A DNA stretch of 64,000 bases from Distichodus sexfasciatus (Eukaryota > Chordata > Actinopteri > Characiformes > Distichodontidae): contig JAVGVS010000187.1 in assembly GCA_032718565.1 (NCBI GenBank), positions 440,001-504,000 on the forward strand, given 5' to 3'. Under the pieces are notes generated by a model. The model ran no database searches. It saw nothing but the letters and a program-made list of their open reading frames with translations, and was not told the origin of the DNA. Shown piece after piece: positions 57,820 through 64,000 of this stretch (the stretch's first letter is position 1; each line of letters begins with the position of its first letter). Made by a program: the position numbers and the translations under genes.

Positions 57820-58114
57820 CTGGTGAGGAAAAAAAATGGACAAAATGGCATTTGACTACAGTTACACAAACTGGAGCCAGATGGCTGTCCTTCTCTAAGT
57901 AAGACAAAACATACCAATATATCATCACTTTAATTAAATTTGGCAACATTTCCACTTTATCATAGCAACAAATTGCTTAAAACTCTAAGACTCTAAGCAA
58001 GTTCAAAGGAATATATTTTCCTTGTAACTAAACATGAAATAATTGACAATATATCTAACAGCAAATCATTAAAAAGATTATGGTGCATATAAACCATTAA
58101 AACCATAGGTCTAC

Positions 58115-58260
58115 CTGTGCTTGTCTCAAGCAGGGAGGAGAAGTGACCAGTGCTGTGGTCCGACACAGTCGCAACTCTTTTATTCAACTGCAGCAATGTG
58201 CTTCCAGCTCCCCGTGGCCTGTTATGTCGCAGCTTTTTACAAGTCTCAAAGTTTATCTGG
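58115..58260 (-). other. Candidate noncoding first exon and promoter region of abcc12
   Basis: The minus strand reads GCACAG|GTAGAC at 58119-58109, a good donor. It would pair with the acceptor at 57820-57821. The transcription start is unknown; the upstream limit is arbitrary and I see no clear TATA box. Other upstream donors could be used. Confidence 0.3.
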
Positions 58261-59204
58261 AGCAGAGGTCTGATGTCAGATTGCGTTCAGTGTCTCATCC
58301 CCCAACCTGACGCTGTTAATCTCTTACTTAAGAGTCAGTTTTAACATTTCGTTTTGGTGCTTCTGACCAGTTAATCTAGAGGGAAAAGAGGAAGGAGGGG
58401 GCGAGGGTTTGACTCTTTCAATAGGCCTGTAATTTCTGCTTGTTTGTGTTTTCTTTTGCTTGGGTCACAGTAACCAGAGGAATTTCCTGACCACCTTTGA
58501 ATTGGGAATGGGACGCAACCCTTTCAGTGGACACTGGATTATTATCAGTATTATCAATTTTGGGGTGTAGCTAAACACAAGTAGCGATGCTATTAACTTT
58601 CTCCAATAACTTACCTCTCTACATATTTTCTTTTATAGAGATGCATATTTCTAACTAGAATGCATCTCTAATTGCTGTTGATTTGGCAGAAGGGGCACGG
58701 TGCGCTTGTGGCAGCTGCTAGATGGAGTCGGGGGGTGGAGTCCACCTTGGCCAAGATGGAAATAAGAACCTGTGGCTGTGAAACATCTTGGATGAAGTTA
58801 GTTACTTGATTGGTTATAACTTGATTGTAACTTAGCTACTTTTAATCACAATCATAGCTTGAAAAGCCTTTTAAAAGTAGCTTCCCTGACACTGATTATC
58901 ATTATATTATCGAACATTGTTTTTGTTAGCCAACACATTATAAGCCTTGTTTATGAGGACGCTAACACTGGGTGAAAGGGTGAAATGTGTGACAGATTTC
59001 TGTTTTATGACCACATGAAAATGCTGTCCAAAAAAAGATAACGGAAAACGATTGTGTCCTATTATCTGATAAAGTGAGCCACTTAAAAATAATCACCTTA
59101 CATTGCTGTGAGAGCTAGTTACAAAACAATCCCATGAAAACACCACAATCAAGTAGCATCTTGTTGACTTATTTTGCCAGTTCATGGCACAGCTATCTGA
59201 CTCA
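58261..59204. other. abcc12 upstream region
   Basis: No gene. 58,780-58,890 has the AGCTACTTTTAATC/AAAAGTAGCTT inverted repeat that also occurs at 10,100-10,190 and 39,130-39,210. Confidence 0.45.
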
Positions 59205-59403
59205 TTTACATTTACAGCATTTAGCAGACGCTTTTATCCAGAGCGACTTACATTTCCTAGCTTCAGGGACAGCTCCCCTGAGAGCAACTTAGAGTTAAGG
59301 GTCTTGCTCAGGGACCCAATGTTGGTAACACCAGAGGTCGGATTCGAACCCACAACCGCTGGGTCCAAAGGCGAGTGTTCTATCACTAGGCCACCAACAC
59401 CCC
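59205..59403 (-). mobile_element. tRNA-derived SINE (V-SINE type), nearly complete
   Basis: The minus strand starts with a tRNA-like head: A-box-like TGGCCTAGTGA and an exact B box GGTTCGAATCC. The body (GGTCCCTGAGCAAGACCCTTAACTC region) follows, and the tail is CTGGATAAAAGCGTCTGCTA. This is a widespread teleost SINE layout. Confidence 0.8.
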
Positions 59404-59938
59404 TTTTGGAGTTTGATGGGTTAGGATATTATCCAAGTTAATATTAGTCCAGTCATGGGTTAATCAATGATTCGCGCACCTCTCACACAGTGTTTTACTG
59501 ACAGCCATGTTAAACATTACCACAGCTGTATAACGTCACAACTCGGGATGAATGACTCACTTGTCTGTCCAGCAGTGGGTTAGGGGCCAAATCTGACTGT
59601 TAGCAGAAGTGCATTGATTTATTACCGCGAATTTGAGTTTGGTGTTGCACTGGTGCTTGAAATTGGAAAGTGATGAGTCAGGGTTGTTTACTGAAAGTAT
59701 GATTTTTGTATTTGTGTTACCCAGCAACCACATGTATACATGTATATACAAGCTTAATTAGATACCAATTACTGATGATTATTAGCAAACTGACTTGGCA
59801 ACCAATTAATCAATCAACAAATTTTGTCCGGCCACCAGTTATGCTCCAATCTCATCCCAAATTTAGTAGCGCATCTCGACTGAAAACTGTCACTATATTT
59901 AGTGTAAATAAAAGATTTTATATATATATATATGTACA

Positions 59939-60461
59939 CAGTACTGTGCAAAAGTTTTAGGCAGGTGTGAAAACACTTGCACAAAGTCAGGGGTTTTGTA
60001 GGATTATAGTCAGGTGTATGATCAACCAATTATACCAAACAGGTGCTAATGATCGTCAATGTCACACGTAGGTTGAAACACAGTCATTAACTGAAACAGA
60101 AACAGCTGTGTAGGAGGCTTAAAATTGGGTGAGGAACAGCCAAACTCTGCTACCAAGGTGAGGTTGTGGAAGACAGTTTCATGTCATGGCAAGATTGAGC
60201 ACAGCAACAAGATACAAGGTAGTTATACTGCATCAGCAAGGTCTTTCCCAGACAAAGACCTACCAGCCGAGTTCCTTCAAAAACTGTGTGCAAGCGCACC
60301 TAGAAGAATTGATGCTGTTTTGAAGGCAAAGGGTGGTCACACCAAATATTGATTTGATTTAGATTTCTCTTTTGTTCATTCACTGCATTTTGTTGATTGA
60401 TGAACATAAATGATTAACACTTCCAATTTGGAAGCATTCTTTGTTTACAGCATTTTGTCAC
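59939..60461 (+). mobile_element. Internally deleted Tc1-like transposon
   Basis: Begins with the Tc1-type end CAGTACTGTGCAAAAGTTTT. The left non-coding part and first transposase codons are followed directly by the last transposase codons (around 60,260-60,350, ending KGGHTKY then stop) and the 3' flank. Most of the transposase is deleted, and the right terminal repeat is missing where the next fragment begins. Confidence 0.75.
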
Positions 60462-61090
60462 TAGGTTTCTGAGAAGGCAGGTGGCCAAAAACCCTCAAGT
60501 GACTGCAAAAGACCTGCAGCAAGACTTGGTGGCAGCAGGCACTGAGGTTTCAGTTTCCACGTATGGTGCACACTAAATGCTGAAGGTTTCCATGCCCAAA
60601 TTCCAAGATTAACACCAAAATCACAAGACAAGTCGGCGCCAATGTGCTCAAAACCATATAAATAAGCCACAGAACTTTTGGGCTTCTGGGCTGTGGAGTG
60701 ATTAACTGAAAACTGGAACCTTTTGGACCTATGGATCAGCGGTATGTCTAGAAGAGCAAGAGTGAAGCACAAGCTGAACAGAACACCCTGCCTACAGTGA
60801 AGCGTGATGGTGGCGGTGGCTCTGGGGCTACTTTGCTTCTTCTGGCACTGGAAACCTGCAGCGGAGGGCAAGATGGATTCAATCAAATATCAGAAAACAC
60901 TTGGACGACATGTCATGCCGTCTGTAATGAAGCTGAAGCTTGGGCATCATTGGACCTTCCAACAGGACAATGATCCCAAGCATACCTCAAAGACCACCAA
61001 AGCTTGGTTTCAGAAAGGGTCCTGAAGGTTGTAGAGTGGCCATCACTGCTGCCTGACTTGAACTCCATAGAAAATCTCTGTTAGGATTTC
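60462..61090 (+). pseudogene. Tc1-like transposase pseudogene fragment, a second family
   Basis: Reading across stops and frameshifts gives KNPQVTAKDLQQDL (the DNA-binding region) and WTFQQDNDPKHTSKTTKAWF (the second catalytic Asp region of the DDE domain). Stops occur within both the N-terminal and DDE parts, so it is dead. It abuts the neighbouring Tc1 fragment with no terminal repeat between them. Confidence 0.78.
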
Positions 61091-63199
61091 TTAAGAGTGC
61101 TGCCAGAAGCTGGTGTCTGGCTAAACATCATGTTTGCAGCAGGTCATAACAGCAAAAGGGTGCTTTACTAAGTATTAAACTGCAGTAGTCAGTAAAAGTG
61201 ACATTTTGTGTGGAATGTACAGAAACCACTTGTAAAATTTGTTGTGTTGAGCTGTTTAAGTTGTTCTTGTTTGACTTGTTTATTGCAAATAGCTGAAAGT
61301 TTGTAGATTTGGCCAATTTTGCTAATATGCAAAGCGAGTGCAACTGTATGTGCTGTATGTGTTTACACATTTCTTTGGTTGTAGACAGTTTGTTGTTTAA
61401 TTCTTTATATAATGTTTAAACACATTATCATAATTTTTCATGTAACTCTGTTAAATAACCACAATATGTTTAATGTTTAAATAGAATTTTAAACGATATA
61501 AAACAAGGCTGTAATAATCTTAATATTTAACAAAATAGAGCACAACAACATTTCACTGCCATTGCACCATACATTGTGAATGTGACAAAATACAAATCTT
61601 GAATAATTTCATCTGGAGCTGTTTTTTTTTTATTATCACCAGTACTGAGGTCAAGTATGATGGCTCAAAGACGTGTTATTGCAGCAATAAAACTAAACTG
61701 CTGAAACTTGTGAAAAAGAGAGAGAAAGTGGGAGAAACAAAACAGCAGGGGAGGTGAAAAAAGAGAATGATAACAGGAGTCTTATACAGAGAAAGAGAGA
61801 GTTGTGTTACTGTCTTTCAGAGAGAAAGGGAAAAAAATGAAAAGAAGTCTTACAGAGAGGCTGGAATTGACCATGAATACTCAAATATTTGGCAAAAATG
61901 CAAAAACTTAGATCATAACAGATCACATCATAATTCTTTCCCCTGGCACCGTCTCCAAACCCACCACACACACACTTATAAAGTACAAAAATAACTACTA
62001 ACATTGAAGGAAGAACATTTACATCTTGGCCTCAGACAATAAATGAAGACAATAAAGAGAATCGCAAAACTAAATTAGTTATTTCTACAGTGAGTCTCAT
62101 ACGCACTCAGCCATATCGTTCCTCATGAGCCCTCACATACAAAACTTGTCCTAACAAAGCCGCAACAATCAGACAAATCTCCAGTGATCTTTTAGGGGAC
62201 AGTCGGGTCCTCACAAATAGCAAAACACACACGCAAAAAGAAAGGTTAAGTACCTCTTCGTATCCTGACCACTTCCTCTCTTCTAGAAAACGGATGTGTT
62301 TATGCGTCCTTGTGGGACTGGACCAAGGGAGAGATAAGAGAAATACATGTCCCACAAAGCCCTGGGAATGAAGTTGTTGTTCTTACAAGTTCTTTTTCAG
62401 GGACTGATTTGGAAATATATTTTTTTAATCTCTGTGGAATCAAGAGGACACTCGTCTTAGAGTTTGCCCAGTGAGGCATAATCAAATGTGTTGATGAAAG
62501 CACAAAAAGCAGCTCTGTGCATCTCGATCAGAGGGCCGGGAGGGCAGGGGTGGTGTGGTTGCTGGGGAGAATGGGGATGTGGACGGGGGGGACTTTCCTC
62601 TCCTTGGAGCGCTTGTGTCAGACAAAGGCGAGTAAAGTTTGGGAATAAACAGGATTTCCAGTGGAAAGAAATCAAAAGTGCAGCACTGTCTGAAGAAAAA
62701 CGTGGTTGAAACGGGGACGATGTTCATTGTTGCTTGTTTGTTTTTGTGGGGATGGAAGCCTAAAATCTAAAACAGTCTGTAATGTGGTTTGGTTTGGGTT
62801 TTAATATTGTATATACAGCTGAAAAAAGTATATTTAAGTGTGATACTTCTACACTAATATTAAATAATACAACAGTGTCTTGCACCCATAATATAAACAC
62901 TTAGAAGTGTATTTTTATACCTAAAACGTGTACCAATTTTGTCCCAAGAAGTATGTAAACAGCACTACTACAAATATACGAGTACTTTAATATTAGAACA
63001 CTCAACACTTAAGGTACACCTGAAAGATAATACTTGACTCTCACTTTAACTTCACTTCACTTCACAGTTTACTTTAAGACCCAACCAAAGTTTTTTATCT
63101 TTAAACTAAAAACGTAACAAATTACCAAAACGTCATAACTCCATGATGCATTCAAGACCATCTCAAGATGGTTTACCTTTTAGCTTTGTTAAAGTGCCT
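61091..63199. other. Intergenic, no gene seen
   Basis: A/T-rich. GAGA-rich at 61,710-61,850 and a G-rich stretch at 62,530-62,600. 62,820-63,060 is an A/T-rich dispersed repeat with ACTTAAG-type motifs that recurs at 57,000-57,200 in abcc12 intron 2. Confidence 0.5.
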
Positions 63200-63320
63200 G
63201 TTTAAGATCAAGATCAAGATTCTTTATTTGTCACGTGCAAGTTATACAGGTTCAACAGGCAGTGAAATGTATCCTGATCCGCTCTTTTAACTGTGCAATA
63301 GACAAGGAAGATAGAGACTG
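63200..63320 (-). repeat. LINE/SINE-type 3' tail, copy 2
   Basis: AAGATCAAGATCAAGATTCT, then TTTGTCACGTGCAAGTTATA and GTGAAATGTATCCTGATCCG: the reverse complement of the 29-kb tail, with its terminal (TCAAGA)n repeat. Confidence 0.62.
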
Positions 63321-64000
63321 AATTTACATTCAGTAAATTATCAGCGGAATCCACCTGTCGTCAAAAATAGAAGAAAACGCAGCGAGCAGATCAGTTTGAA
63401 TAAATCCAACGCCTAAAATCGGTTATTAGAGAATGGATCCATTCTTCTTGGTAACATGAATCATTCATGAGGCATTAACAAATCCTTTCTCAGCATGACT
63501 AAGCAGATTTTTTGGTGTGCGAGAAGACACGACTAAGCTAAGGAACAGAGAGTTCACGTCTGATTCTCCAAGTATTTTTGTTAGAGGCCAGAATTACTAA
63601 CTGGTGTCTTTTGAATTTAGGGAAAAGCAAAAGAGAGAATTTTAGGAATTATTTGATGAGCCAAAACCAACAAGAGTGAGTATACCAGCCGACTTCACAG
63701 CACCACCACATGGTCACATGATTGCACAACAAATTTTTTACTTTCTTTTTCTATGGATACTAATTATTCTATTCAAATATTATCCAGAGTGCAAGACATC
63801 CAAGGGTTAACTGGTTTTGTATGTGTAGCACTGATTGTTCCACCCGGCTCACATTCTTTCTGCTAACTTCAGACTCTGTCGCAACAAGTTGGATCTCACA
63901 AGCTTGTAGCTCAAGAAGAGGTTGCATAACTGGTTAAAACGTATACCATTCCTTGGGCTTTGAAAGCACATTCGAAGGCTGAGTTTGGGTGACTGAAAGT
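63321..64000. other. Intergenic, nothing recognised
   Basis: Balanced sequence with no repeat, splice-bounded frame or RNA gene that I can support. Confidence 0.45.

Noticed and set aside
60804..61025. 73-codon frame with WTFQQDNDPKHTSK as a functional transposase
   Set aside because: Only a fragment, with upstream stops and frameshifts and no terminal repeats; treated as a pseudogene.

Overview
The window is vertebrate nuclear DNA, almost certainly from a ray-finned (teleost) fish. It carries many (CA)n/(TG)n microsatellites, tRNA-derived SINEs of the DANA/V-SINE type, Tc1/mariner remnants, many short hAT-like foldback elements, and a multi-exon gene whose protein resembles vertebrate ABCC12. 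The species cannot be named. An otophysan fish is a weak guess based on the DANA-like SINEs.

Layout. Positions 1 to about 40,400 hold no protein-coding gene I can support. This stretch is repeats, microsatellites and single-copy-looking islands. Two short sequences with good splice signals (26,393-26,474 and 20,818-20,883) are the only hints of other transcripts. Positions about 40,430-58,200 hold one complete minus-strand gene, abcc12 (multidrug resistance-associated protein 9). I resolved it into 30 coding exons, all with GT/AG junctions and continuous phase. They give 1,385 residues with two six-helix membrane domains and two ATP-binding domains. A 5'-UTR intron and a noncoding first exon are likely. 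Positions 58,200-64,000 are repeat-rich again: a V-SINE, two abutting Tc1 fragments and a LINE-type tail.

The most distinctive structure is a set of three long arrays of a 22-bp minisatellite (26.7 kb, 46.2-47.1 kb and 55.0-55.9 kb). Two fill most of abcc12 introns 19 and 5. In both, the transcribed strand repeats a branch-point-like ACTAAC dozens of times. Each array lies near a copy of the same transposon-end-like sequence (gtttcccaaaagc).

Other notable structures are a hAT-type element with a perfect 8-bp target duplication that itself contains a second inserted element (intron 6), a 174-bp foldback element with a perfect 8-bp duplication 60 bp from exon 22, a hairpin just inside intron 14, tandem amplification of a SINE tRNA-like head at 19 kb, and a precursor-sized hairpin at 5.8 kb flanked by CA/TG runs. 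I saw no evidence of a new multi-gene system. The interest lies in repeat biology and its possible effect on abcc12 splicing.
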